A stretch of DNA of 51,421 bases from assembly GCA_031269595.1 (NCBI GenBank), contig JAISYX010000109.1:1-51421 (forward strand), read 5' to 3'. The position numbers were made by a program, and so were the translations under genes. Positions within the stretch are counted from its first letter, which is position 1; every line of letters starts with the position of its first letter. Under the pieces are notes generated by a model, which did not search any database, was not told the DNA's origin, and saw only the letters and a program-made list of their open reading frames with translations. The DNA comes from Oscillospiraceae bacterium. Its GTDB lineage: Bacteria; Bacillota; Clostridia; Oscillospirales; Acutalibacteraceae. This document shows positions 8,201 through 14,611 of this stretch, in pieces.

Positions 8201-10991
8201 CGGTGTAGATTCCGTAAGGCAAGAGCTTGGTTTTGGCGTAGCCGTCCGCGTCTGTTGTAAGCAAGTCGCGTTCGGTGGCAAGAGCCTTGTCGTAGCTGCC
8301 CGCCGATTTCAGGAACACTTCAAATACAGCACCTTCAAGCGGTGCTTCAATCTGAATGTCAGACGGCGTAACATCAGGGTCGGGGTCGTCCGTGTGTTTC
8401 ACAAGGGCGATTTGCCCCTCAACGACCTTGTTTTTGAGGTCGCCGTACTTCTTGACCACGCTGACATTCTGCCCCTGATACTCAATCGTGACAGGGTAAG
8501 AAGCGGAATCCAGCGTGTAACCGACAGGCGGGACTTTTTCCTTGTAATAGTAGCTTCCCAGCGGCAATTCCTTTGACGTGGCGAAATTGTTGTTGCCGCA
8601 ATAGAGCGTGTCCGCAAGCTGGTCTTTCTTGTATAGGAAAGAACCGTCCAACTTTTTGATGTCGGCAGCGGCGTAGACTTCATAGACTGCGCCTTTCAGG
8701 GTGCTATCACCCTGCGCCCTTGTGCCTGTTACCTTGTCGAGCTTGGTGATGGTGATTGTGCCGACCTGCGGCTGTTCAGGTACGGTCACATCGGTGTAGG
8801 TGATTGTAACCGCCTGTCCCGCATAGGAAAGCACAGGGTTGTAGGTGTTGGTGTTCAGCACGAACCCATACGGAGCGGTTTTCTCGCGGACGGTATACGC
8901 GCCCAGCGGCAATTCTTTGGTCTGCGCTTCACCCGCCGTATTGGTGGTGATGGTGTCGGCGAGGTCGCCCTTGTTGTAAATCACCTTGCCGTTGGTTTGT
9001 TTAATATCAGCGGCGGCGCGAACCTCGAACACGGCATCTTTCAGGTTGTAATCGCCCATATTCGGGTTGGCATTTTGCTTGTGAACGCGGATAATGCCCG
9101 TCTGCGGGCGTTCGGGAACGGCAACCGTGGAATAGGCGTAGGTTTCTTCCTGCCCTGCATATTTCAGTTCGGTGGAAAACACGGTAGCATTCAACACATA
9201 TCCATACGGGGCATTTTTCTCGGAAACGGTGTAAACGCCCAGCTTCAAATCCTTGCTCTGCGCCTTGCCGTCCTTATTGGTGATGAGCGTGTCAACGACC
9301 GCACCCGCGCTGTTTTTAATCTCAAACACAGCATTTGATAAATCGTAATCGCCCATTGTGGGTGTGCTGTTGGATTTTTCAATATTGATGCGCCCGACTT
9401 GGGGCTGTTCCGCAACCGACACATCGGGAGCGTAAACAATCGCGTCCGTGCCTTGAATGCCCGAAAGCGTTGCGGTGTGGGTGTTCTTGTCTAACACAAA
9501 GCCGTAGGGGGCGGTGATTTCTTTCACACGGTACACGCCCAACGGCAAAACCCCTGACTGTCCGCGCCCATCTGCGCCTGTGGTAATGGTGCTGACGAGT
9601 GTGCCGCCTTGGTCGCGGACTTCAAAAATCGCGCCCGCAAGCGAATAGCCGCCCATTGTGGGGTTGGCATCGCTCTTTTGAACCGTGATTACGCCGCGTT
9701 TCTTCACATTATCGAAAGACACGCTGGCGGTCTGTCCTGCGTTGATGGTCACGCTTTTGGGATTGGGCGTGGGGACAACGAAGTCGGTGGAGAGATTGAC
9801 TTCCTTTACGCTGTAAGTCCCCGGTTGGAGGTTTGGAATATCAATCTTGCCCGAAGCCGTGGAGGTGTAAGTGCCAATCAGCGTTCCCGCGCTGTTACGA
9901 ACTTCAAACTGGAAGCCATCGACTGCGCCGCCGTTATTTTGAGTGGTCTTGATAATCGCCAGACTGCCCAAGCTGACTTTCAGCCTCACATATCCGTTCA
10001 CAGGGTCGGCAACGTCTGCGCCGTAGGAAATGAGGTCTTGAATCTGTCCGTTAGTCTTGTTGCTCATGATATAGTCTGTCCAGACAACGGTGGTTTTGCG
10101 GACATTGCCGCTCTTATTGGCGGTGATGTCGATTGTGCCTGTGGGCGGGGTGGTTGTGCTGATGGTCAGCTTATTGCCGCTGACGGAAAAACTCACGCCC
10201 GGTGTGGTGCTGGAAAAGGTGAAATTGCCGAGCAGATTGTTATTGTCGGTCAGCGTGACGGAATATTTTGAACCGTCCCACGCAAAGTCATGGGTGGATG
10301 CGCCCGCAAGGTTTCCCGAAAGAAAGCTCGGACGGCTCACATGGTTCTTCACCGAAGCTACAATGCGGTCGTAGTGCGCCAAAATCTCGGAGCGCAACGG
10401 GTGGTTGGAAGCCAGCATCGCCATGATGTTGTTTGTTCCGTTTGGTGCGGCAACCCAGTTGAAATTGCTGTCGCGGTCGCCCACAACCGTTTCCCATACA
10501 AGGTATTGAGTTGCCAGAGCATTGGCAATTTCCTGAGCATGAACAGGGTTAGCCGAGTTCCAGCTTAGATTGTTATTGCCTGTCCAGCCATAGACGAAAA
10601 TTCGCCCGATGAACTGCTTAATCTGATATGATTCAAGGGAATTATTCAGATTTTCGGGATAATCGTCCCAAAAGTCCTCGCCTTTTTGGTTCAGTACGTC
10701 CTCCGTATTGAGGGGAACACCCGGCTCAATGCAGTAGACGGTTTTTGTTTGATAGCCGTCAATGGATTTGACGGTGGTATAGGTTGCCGCTGAGGTGTGC
10801 CAACCATTGGCAAAGGTTAAGGCAGGGTGTCCCCAGCCTGTCTTGTTCGGGTCGTCACCACGCGGCAGAATCGGCAGATACACCTCGCCTGTGGTTGCCG
10901 CGCTTGCTGTCAGGCTGAGGGTCGTGAACACACCCATGCACATAACGAGCGCGAGGGTAAGTGCCAAAATGCGCTTAAATTGTTTCTTCAT
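5295..10991 (-). CDS. Giant SpaA-like adhesin: thioester domain, 14 Cna-B modules, sortase signal
   Basis: The protein has 1898 residues, starting at 10991 (GGAGGT ten bases upstream). It has a signal peptide ending near ASA-ATT (residue 31), then a thioester (TQXA) domain with Cys87 in YCIEPG and Gln162 in ATQYLVWE, which in this family form an internal thioester that bonds covalently to host ligands. A small beta domain (GTIDITANKSG) follows. Then come about 14 Cna-B/SpaA modules, each with a KT/KV-type Lys strand, a central acidic residue (FEV, FGL) and an YxVxExxAPxGYxL-type strand. The C-terminus has NPPKTGDD, a hydrophobic segment and a basic tail (GKRGKRKENKEV), a class of sortase signal. 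It is anchored to peptidoglycan as a long stalk. A role in mating-pair adhesion or host adhesion is inferred from its place in a conjugative element. No sortase gene is in the window. Confidence 0.92.
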   Translation of the reverse strand: MKKQFKRILALTLALVMCMGVFTTLSLTASAATTGEVYLPILPRGDDPNKTGWGHPALTFANGWHTSAATYTTVKSIDGYQTKTVYCIEPGVPLNTEDVLNQKGEDFWDDYPENLNNSLESYQIKQFIGRIFVYGWTGNNNLSWNSANPVHAQEIANALATQYLVWETVVGDRDSNFNWVAAPNGTNNIMAMLASNHPLRSEILAHYDRIVASVKNHVSRPSFLSGNLAGASTHDFAWDGSKYSVTLTDNNNLLGNFTFSSTTPGVSFSVSGNKLTISTTTPPTGTIDITANKSGNVRKTTVVWTDYIMSNKTNGQIQDLISYGADVADPVNGYVRLKVSLGSLAIIKTTQNNGGAVDGFQFEVRNSAGTLIGTYTSTASGKIDIPNLQPGTYSVKEVNLSTDFVVPTPNPKSVTINAGQTASVSFDNVKKRGVITVQKSDANPTMGGYSLAGAIFEVRDQGGTLVSTITTGADGRGQSGVLPLGVYRVKEITAPYGFVLDKNTHTATLSGIQGTDAIVYAPDVSVAEQPQVGRINIEKSNSTPTMGDYDLSNAVFEIKNSAGAVVDTLITNKDGKAQSKDLKLGVYTVSEKNAPYGYVLNATVFSTELKYAGQEETYAYSTVAVPERPQTGIIRVHKQNANPNMGDYNLKDAVFEVRAAADIKQTNGKVIYNKGDLADTITTNTAGEAQTKELPLGAYTVREKTAPYGFVLNTNTYNPVLSYAGQAVTITYTDVTVPEQPQVGTITITKLDKVTGTRAQGDSTLKGAVYEVYAAADIKKLDGSFLYKKDQLADTLYCGNNNFATSKELPLGSYYYKEKVPPVGYTLDSASYPVTIEYQGQNVSVVKKYGDLKNKVVEGQIALVKHTDDPDPDVTPSDIQIEAPLEGAVFEVFLKSAGSYDKALATERDLLTTDADGYAKTKLLPYGIYTVKEISAAGLDVKLVKPFDVFISSEGKVYRYILDDPYFRSLVKVIKVDSETGKTIPAAGISFKVKDLSTGAWVVQHFNYPVPTDIDVFETAPDGTLVMPESLKSGDYELYEQAAPYGYVLTKEPVPFTIHSTQTDPAIAEVIMANNPQKGVITVEKVGNMLTGTSVTETSFGKQYTPIFSLTGLKGAVFAVVAAEDIYTPDGTLRYAKGTVVDTITTDSTGKAETKQLYLGNYTVIETKAPTDFVLDKTPHSVSLVCAGQEVAVTSSQIGIGNTRQTVEIDLQKLMEKPVNAPDDFSAFQDVIFGLFADQDIKGVNGETVIAKGSLIALMQIDENGKGVVTGELPFANYYVQELQTNIYYQLNSTKYPVTAEYKGQDVVTSKVQVNNGGIALPNELKLGQITVIKTGEMFVGATELEGKLESRYRLNYEVRGLSDVAFDVIAAQDIYDVYGKLIYKKGDVADTITTGTDGKAVTKFLHLGEYELVEKTVPFGYVSGTTTPVTLGFDGQVTDIISKTVSIFNERQKAEVTLDKVMEIPTDAPEGFNPYEDVRFGLYAKSDILSPDGEVAVPSNGLIEYVTVDADGHGVIASDLPFGSYYLKEQETAAGYVLDETEYPIVFDYDFTKGVLVEIAANNGEAIENRLQRGSLKVIKTFEGKETPIAGIRFNIVGETTVGTTVEIDAVTDENGEILLENLLVGNYSVLEIGSELTAGYVLSPAENAVVAADEIAEMTIENKLQRGDLRIIKTFEGVSTPIAGVKFTVTGTSIAGIPFEGEFETDANGVIEITGLPVGDYTVKEIGSDLTVGYVLSDEQTATVATDELTEMAIDNKLIRGNIKVLKTDADTGKPLAGAVFGLYKNGELIMQETTGEDGIAAFNDIAYGEYEIREISAPTGYVKTDAVFKVSIQKNGETVTVEATNKLVPPPGNPPKTGDDSNMALYLILMGVSAAALVGLTVAGKRGKRKENKEV

Positions 10992-11028
10992 AAGGGTTAT
11001 TACCTCCATAGTTTTTGATTTCAGGCAC

Positions 11029-11060
11029 AAAAAAAGAGCATCACTTTCGTGAACGCCCGA
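11029..11060 (-). terminator. Rho-independent terminator after the lipoprotein gene
   Basis: In RNA sense GGGCGUUCAC and GUGAUGCUC pair around a GAAA tetraloop (one bulge, two wobbles) and are followed by seven U. It lies between the lipoprotein gene and the adhesin, so the adhesin may be transcribed by read-through. Confidence 0.75.
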
Positions 11061-11098
11061 TGTTGCCTGAGGGTTATTGGTTTGTTGGCGGGTGTGCT

Positions 11099-11758
11099 TT
11101 ACGCATACCCAATGAAAATGTCGTATTTGCCGCTACCGTCCGTCCGTTTCTCAGCCCAAACGCTGAAATACTTTACTCCGTCACGAACATAGCCGTCCAA
11201 ATAGCCTTTGATGTCCCTTTCGGTGTATTTCAGCGTAGCACCAGCGGCAATTGGATTATCCCACGAACCCGTTGTGCCAGCATCGTAAATCAGCCCGATT
11301 TGCTGTCCGTAAGACTTAGCGAACGCAATCCATTCGTTGATGTCAAAGGCGGGTTGGACAGGTGCGGTTGATGTGACGGGCGGCTCTGTGGTGGTTGGCG
11401 CAGATGTGGGTGGTTGGGATGGGATTGCCACAGGTGCAGTTGAGGCAGCGGGCTTTGATAATTCCACAGGGGTGCTGGTTTTCGGTGGGTCAGTCGGTTT
11501 GCTTGTGCTGCTCGGCGTTGGCGTTGGCGTTGAAGCCGCAGAGGTAGCCGCTTGACTTGTTGTTTCTGTGGGTTCACTTGCCGCCGCAGTCGGCTCACTT
11601 TCAGCCGTGCTGATAGGGCTTTCGCTCACCACAGTAGATGTGGTTTCCTCCGTTACCGTGAGCGTGTCGCTGTTCGTAGGTGCGGTGGTATTCGCGGCAC
11701 AGGCGGTCGCCACCGCTAACAACAAAATTATAGCAAGCAAAAATGCGTACTTTCTCAC
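11099..11758 (-). CDS. Surface lipoprotein with long Ser/Thr/Pro stalk
   Basis: The product has 219 residues. The start is the GTG at 11758, eight bases after GGAGG; the upstream in-frame extension lacks an SD. A lipoprotein signal ends at LLAVATA-Cys20. Residues 25 to about 135 are almost only Ser, Thr, Pro, Ala and Glu, a wall-spanning stalk. The C-terminal 80 residues form a compact domain (FDINEWIAFAKSYGQQIGLIYD...GYVRDGVKYFSVWAEK...YDIFIGY). It sits between parB and the adhesin, with its own promoter at 11791. The domain is one I associate with Clostridia conjugative elements, but I know no function for it. Confidence 0.75.
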   Translation of the reverse strand: MRKYAFLLAIILLLAVATACAANTTAPTNSDTLTVTEETTSTVVSESPISTAESEPTAAASEPTETTSQAATSAASTPTPTPSSTSKPTDPPKTSTPVELSKPAASTAPVAIPSQPPTSAPTTTEPPVTSTAPVQPAFDINEWIAFAKSYGQQIGLIYDAGTTGSWDNPIAAGATLKYTERDIKGYLDGYVRDGVKYFSVWAEKRTDGSGKYDIFIGYA

Positions 11759-11790
11759 ATTCGTGTCCTCCAAGTGGATTTTACAACTCA

Positions 11791-11819
11791 ATTATACTTG
11801 AAAAAGCACAAATAATCAA
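11791..11819 (-). promoter_or_regulatory. Promoter for the lipoprotein/adhesin unit
   Basis: TTGATT and TATAAT are 17 bases apart, 32 bases before the GTG start. The -35 is embedded in TACCTTTGATT, the element's shared ACCTTTG box. Confidence 0.7.
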
Positions 11820-11841
11820 AGGTATTTTGCCAAGCGACAAT

Positions 11842-12828
11842 CTACCGCCCCTCGTCACGTTCCCGTTCTGCTCGCTGACGTTCGCGTTGGCGCAAAAGCT
11901 CCAATGCCTTGACGATGGTGTCCTCAATCTTCTGTCGCGGTGTGTTCGGCTCAAAAAAGCGGGCAATTCGCTCCTGTGGAATCTTGAATTGCTCCTTTTG
12001 GTTCGGTTTTTCCTCGCGCATGATGTTGAAAATACCGTCCATATCCAGCGTTCCCTCTGCGGCAAGCTGCTTCATGGTCAAAGCCTGTGTCAGCGACGGG
12101 GTTTTGTCCTCACTTTCCATCGTCAGAAGCAAGTCGTTCTGTTGCTCTTTTGGTAGATAGGACAATGCCACGGCGGGTTGAAACGCCATTTGCGGTTTGG
12201 TTTTGTCGTCGAGAACTGCATTATCCACCATTTCCAAAATGCCAGGGATTAGCTCGGTTAAGCGGATATAGCGTTTAATTTGGGCAACACTTTCGCCGAC
12301 CTTTTCAGCGACTTCTGCATTGGAACGTAACCTCGGTTCCATTGGAGCCGAAGTTAAATCCACCCGCTGCCCTTGCCTGTTAAGTGCTTCAAGCCACATT
12401 TTGTAGGCGAAAGCCTTTTCGCTCGGAAGCACTTGCTCCCGCTGGCGGTTTGCGCTGACCATTGCAATGACCGCTTCATCGTCTGTCATTTCACGGACAA
12501 TTACTGGCATAGCTTCAAGTCCCGCAAGCGAACACGCCAGCTTGCGCCTGTGTCCTGAAATCATCTCGTAGCCGTCAGGTACGGGGCGCACAATCGCTGG
12601 GGTTTCTATTCGCCCTGCCTTTTGAATGTCGCGGACAAGTTCCTGCGTGATGTCGTCATTGCGGACACGGAAAGGGTGGTTGGCGAAGTCGCGGATTTTG
12701 GCAATCGGCATAGATACCACGCTCTCGGCGAAAGCCGTTCCCTCCGGCACTTCTACGACAGGAGCGGAGGGGATGCCGAATAGGTCATCGAGCGTTTGTA
12801 TCGCGGTCTGCTTTTTCGCGGCTTCCAA
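11842..12828 (-). CDS. parB: ParB/Spo0J-family partition protein
   Basis: The protein has 328 residues. The N-terminal ParB/sulfiredoxin-like domain carries SMPIAKIRDFANHPFRV and the nucleotide-binding motif YEMISGHRRK (box II), followed by NRQREQVLPSEKAFAYKMW. A helix-turn-helix region follows (NAEVAEKVGESVAQIKRYIRL). The C-terminus is strongly basic and acidic (RQRERQRAERERDEGR). The start is a TTG after GGGAGGTG, overlapping the end of parA by 44 bases. ParB proteins of this class bind centromere-like sites and use CTP; here it should stabilise the excised or integrated element, or regulate it. No parS repeat was recognised. Confidence 0.9.
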   Translation of the reverse strand: MEAAKKQTAIQTLDDLFGIPSAPVVEVPEGTAFAESVVSMPIAKIRDFANHPFRVRNDDITQELVRDIQKAGRIETPAIVRPVPDGYEMISGHRRKLACSLAGLEAMPVIVREMTDDEAVIAMVSANRQREQVLPSEKAFAYKMWLEALNRQGQRVDLTSAPMEPRLRSNAEVAEKVGESVAQIKRYIRLTELIPGILEMVDNAVLDDKTKPQMAFQPAVALSYLPKEQQNDLLLTMESEDKTPSLTQALTMKQLAAEGTLDMDGIFNIMREEKPNQKEQFKIPQERIARFFEPNTPRQKIEDTIVKALELLRQRERQRAERERDEGR

Positions 12829-13609
12829 TATTCAACACCTCCCTTGTTAAATTTTCATACGCCTTAGCGACTTTGCCGTTAGGGTCGTATTGAAAAATGC
12901 TCTGCCCCTTGCCAGGTACTTCGGCGGCGCGGACGGCGTATGGAATTTCGGTGGCAAACACACGAACTACTTGACCGTAACGCGTCCGCACATCACGGAT
13001 TGTTTGTCTGGCAAGATTGGTGCGTCCGTCCACCATCGTCATCACAATGCCGTCGATTTTCAGGTGCGGATTTGGGCGTTGCTTGATTCTGCCCACGGTT
13101 TTGAACAGTCCGTCCATATCATCGGCGGCCAGCGTGTGCGCCTGCACAGGGATAATCACGCTGTCGGCGGCGGTGAGCGCGTTGACCACCGTCAAACCCA
13201 ATGACGGACGGCAATCAATAATGATGTGCTGGTACTCGTTTTTCAACGGCGCAAGAAATTCTTGCAGGACGTACTCGCGGTTCATTGCGTTGACAAGCGT
13301 AATTTCTGTTGCGGCAAGCTCAGCGTTGGCGGGAATAAAATCCACGCCTTCGTTGTGGTGCAGGATAACGCTTGCGGGGTCAATGAACGTTTCGGCAATC
13401 ACACCGTTCATGGCGGTTGCCAGCGTTGCGGTCAATTCTTGCGGATTGGTAATGCCGAGGCATTTGGATAAATCGCCCTGCGGGTCAGCATCCAGCAGTA
13501 AGACTTTTTTGCCTTGCCGCGCTATCCCAATGCCGAGGTTGACGGCGGTGGTGGTCTTGCCCGTCCCGCCTTTTTCGTGACAGACACAGGTCACTTTACA
13601 ATTTTGCAT
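12785..13609 (-). CDS. parA: ParA-family partition ATPase
   Basis: The 274-residue protein has the deviant Walker A KGGTGKTT at residues 13-20, switch I LLLDADPQGDLSKCLG and Walker B HIIIDCRPSLG, all typical of ParA/Soj. The C-terminal 15 residues are encoded in the overlap with parB, so the two are translationally coupled. It sits after a terminator (13686) and a leader hairpin (13637-13666), which suggests transcription partly controlled by read-through from the small gene upstream. Its role would be ATP-driven partition or maintenance of the element. Confidence 0.93.
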   Translation of the reverse strand: MQNCKVTCVCHEKGGTGKTTTAVNLGIGIARQGKKVLLLDADPQGDLSKCLGITNPQELTATLATAMNGVIAETFIDPASVILHHNEGVDFIPANAELAATEITLVNAMNREYVLQEFLAPLKNEYQHIIIDCRPSLGLTVVNALTAADSVIIPVQAHTLAADDMDGLFKTVGRIKQRPNPHLKIDGIVMTMVDGRTNLARQTIRDVRTRYGQVVRVFATEIPYAVRAAEVPGKGQSIFQYDPNGKVAKAYENLTREVLNIGSREKADRDTNAR

Positions 13610-13636
13610 TGGCTACTCTCCTTCCTGAATAGATTT

Positions 13637-13666
13637 AGCCGCCTTTGTCGTGAAACAAAGACGGCT
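13637..13666 (-). promoter_or_regulatory. Hairpin in the parA leader
   Basis: AGCCGCCTTTGT and ACAAAGACGGCT arms pair over 12 bases with one mismatch and a small loop, just upstream of the parA SD. It lacks a U-run. It could limit parA translation or be a binding site; neither is shown. Confidence 0.4.
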
Positions 13667-13685
13667 ATGTAAATCGGGGGAAATA

Positions 13686-13723
13686 CAAAAAGCCGACTAC
13701 TTTTGAGTTAAAAAGTAATCGGC
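13686..13723 (-). terminator. Rho-independent terminator before parA
   Basis: In RNA sense GCCGAUUACUUUU pairs with AAAAGUAGUCGGC (13 pairs, one wobble) and is followed by UUUUUG. It closes the transcription unit of the 61-residue protein gene. Confidence 0.8.
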
Positions 13724-13739
13724 CCTCTGCGAATATGTT

Positions 13740-13925
13740 TTATTCTTCTTTTTGAACTGTGTTGCCATCATCCTCGTGAATATCCCGAACCACAGCGGCA
13801 ATCACTTCTTCGCTCGTTTCCATCAGGACGCTGATTGCAACTTCCAGCTCGTCATGAAACTTCCCTGAATCTTCTCCGCTTTGAATGGCGTTCAGCGCGT
13901 TCACAATTTTATCTTTGTCCATCAT
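13740..13925 (-). CDS. Small acidic element protein, unknown
   Basis: The 61-residue protein (MMDKDKIVNALNAIQSGED...) is acidic and mostly helical, with no membrane segment or Cys. The start at 13925 follows GGGAGGTG. It has its own promoter with the element's ACCTTTG box and ends at a clear terminator, so it forms a monocistronic unit between the first two genes and parA. I do not recognise the family. Confidence 0.6.
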   Translation of the reverse strand: MMDKDKIVNALNAIQSGEDSGKFHDELEVAISVLMETSEEVIAAVVRDIHEDDGNTVQKEE

Positions 13926-13956
13926 CTGCACCTCCCTCCGCTCGCGTGATACGCTA

Positions 13957-13985
13957 ATTATAGTTAAAGGGAGGACGAGCGGCAA
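13957..13985 (-). promoter_or_regulatory. Promoter for the 61-residue protein gene
   Basis: TTGCCG and TATAAT are 17 bases apart. The -35 overlaps GCACCTTTGCCG, the element's shared ACCTTTG box. Confidence 0.7.
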
Positions 13986-14000
13986 AGGTGCGATTTTCGC

Positions 14001-14375
14001 TTACCTCAGCACAACGCTGATGCCAGAAAAATTAAATCTAGCAGGCGTTAGGATGCGGTTGCAGAGAATGTGCATCATCGTGGAAGAGCCGTAGCCGCTG
14101 GCGGCGTAGAGGTCATCGTCTATTTTTACGGGATTCCGCAATCCGTCGGGGCTGTCGCTGAGAAGAAGTCTATCCCGCCCCGCCACCTTGTTCCGAAGAT
14201 ACATCAGTTGGTCGTGGCATTGCTGATTGCAGCGGGAGAGAACAACGGCGAAAACCTGCTTCCACGTTTTTACCTCAACGCGCTCATCGCTGAAAATAAC
14301 AGCGGTCGGTTTCTTGCCGACAAAGTGATAGGTGGCGCAGGATAGCGGCAGTTTTAACTCGTCCATTTTCCTCAC
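14001..14375 (-). CDS. Conjugative-element protein, unknown
   Basis: The protein has about 124 residues. The GTG at 14375 overlaps the upstream stop in GTGA, which favours coupled initiation there; an ATG nine bases later (14366) is the alternative. Sequence features include CATYHFVGKKPTAVIFSDERVEVKTWKQVFAVVLSRC near the N-terminus and three further Cys, but no metal-binding spacing. It forms a two-gene unit with the 56-residue protein. Similar proteins occur in Clostridia conjugative elements from memory; function unknown. Confidence 0.65.
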   Translation of the reverse strand: MRKMDELKLPLSCATYHFVGKKPTAVIFSDERVEVKTWKQVFAVVLSRCNQQCHDQLMYLRNKVAGRDRLLLSDSPDGLRNPVKIDDDLYAASGYGSSTMMHILCNRILTPARFNFSGISVVLR

Positions 14376-14542
14376 CCCGCAACCCTTATCCGTTTGGTCT
14401 TGGCGTTCATCACCGCCAGCATCGTGTCGTTCACCGTGTCTGTGTATCGCCCCTCGCCGAGCAATCTATTTCGTAGAGCATTCAGGCTGGTCACAAGCAA
14501 TCTCCATTCATTTTGGGTGAAGAACATTTTGGTCTTTTTCAT
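14372..14542 (-). CDS. 56-residue conjugative-element protein, unknown
   Basis: The frame encodes MKKTKMFFTQNEWRLLVTSL followed by NALRNRLLGEGRYTDTVNDTMLAVM and a basic end. GGAGG lies nine bases before the ATG and a promoter is at 14567-14595, so the gene is credible despite its size. Its stop overlaps the next start in GTGA. It is the first gene of the element as seen from the right. It looks helical and amphipathic; no function can be assigned. Confidence 0.65.
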   Translation of the reverse strand: MKKTKMFFTQNEWRLLVTSLNALRNRLLGEGRYTDTVNDTMLAVMNAKTKRIRVAG

Positions 14543-14566
14543 GGCGTTCGCCCTCCTTATGGTTTT

Positions 14567-14595
14567 AGTGTACCACAGAGGGTAAGAAAGGGCAA
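14567..14595 (-). promoter_or_regulatory. First promoter of the conjugative element
   Basis: TTGCCC and TACACT are 17 bases apart, 25 bases before the ATG of the 56-residue gene. The -35 overlaps TACCTTTGCCC, the shared ACCTTTG box. Confidence 0.6.
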
Positions 14596-14611
14596 AGGTA
14601 TGGCTGAAAGC

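Larger units (their letters stand above)
1..14600. mobile_element. Integrative conjugative element, one end (partial)
   Basis: All genes here are on the minus strand and belong to families typical of Firmicutes conjugative elements: an LtrC-like methylase-helicase, TnpV, ParA and ParB, a sortase-anchored Cna-B adhesin and several small unknowns. Four promoters share an ACCTTTG box at -35 not seen in the flanking genes. By eye the DNA is richer in G+C than the DNA to its right. The right boundary is inferred to lie between the first element promoter (ends 14595) and the terminator of the neighbouring ATPase gene (starts 14623). No att repeat, integrase or relaxase is visible. The element continues beyond base 1. 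Confidence 0.8.

Noticed and set aside
6450-10271. Long plus-strand open frames (6450-7064, 7140-7880, 9609-10271) opposite the adhesin gene
   Set aside because: They mirror the codon pattern of the repeated Cna-B modules on the minus strand, have no SD, and show low-complexity Asn/Gly-rich sequence without domains.
5295-10991. Repeats in the adhesin gene as a CRISPR array
   Set aside because: The repeats are diverged protein modules of about 100 residues in one open frame, not short direct repeats with unique spacers.
13637-13723. parS or origin iterons near parA
   Set aside because: The two hairpins are a terminator and a leader stem; no short direct repeats or 16-base parS-like palindromes are seen.
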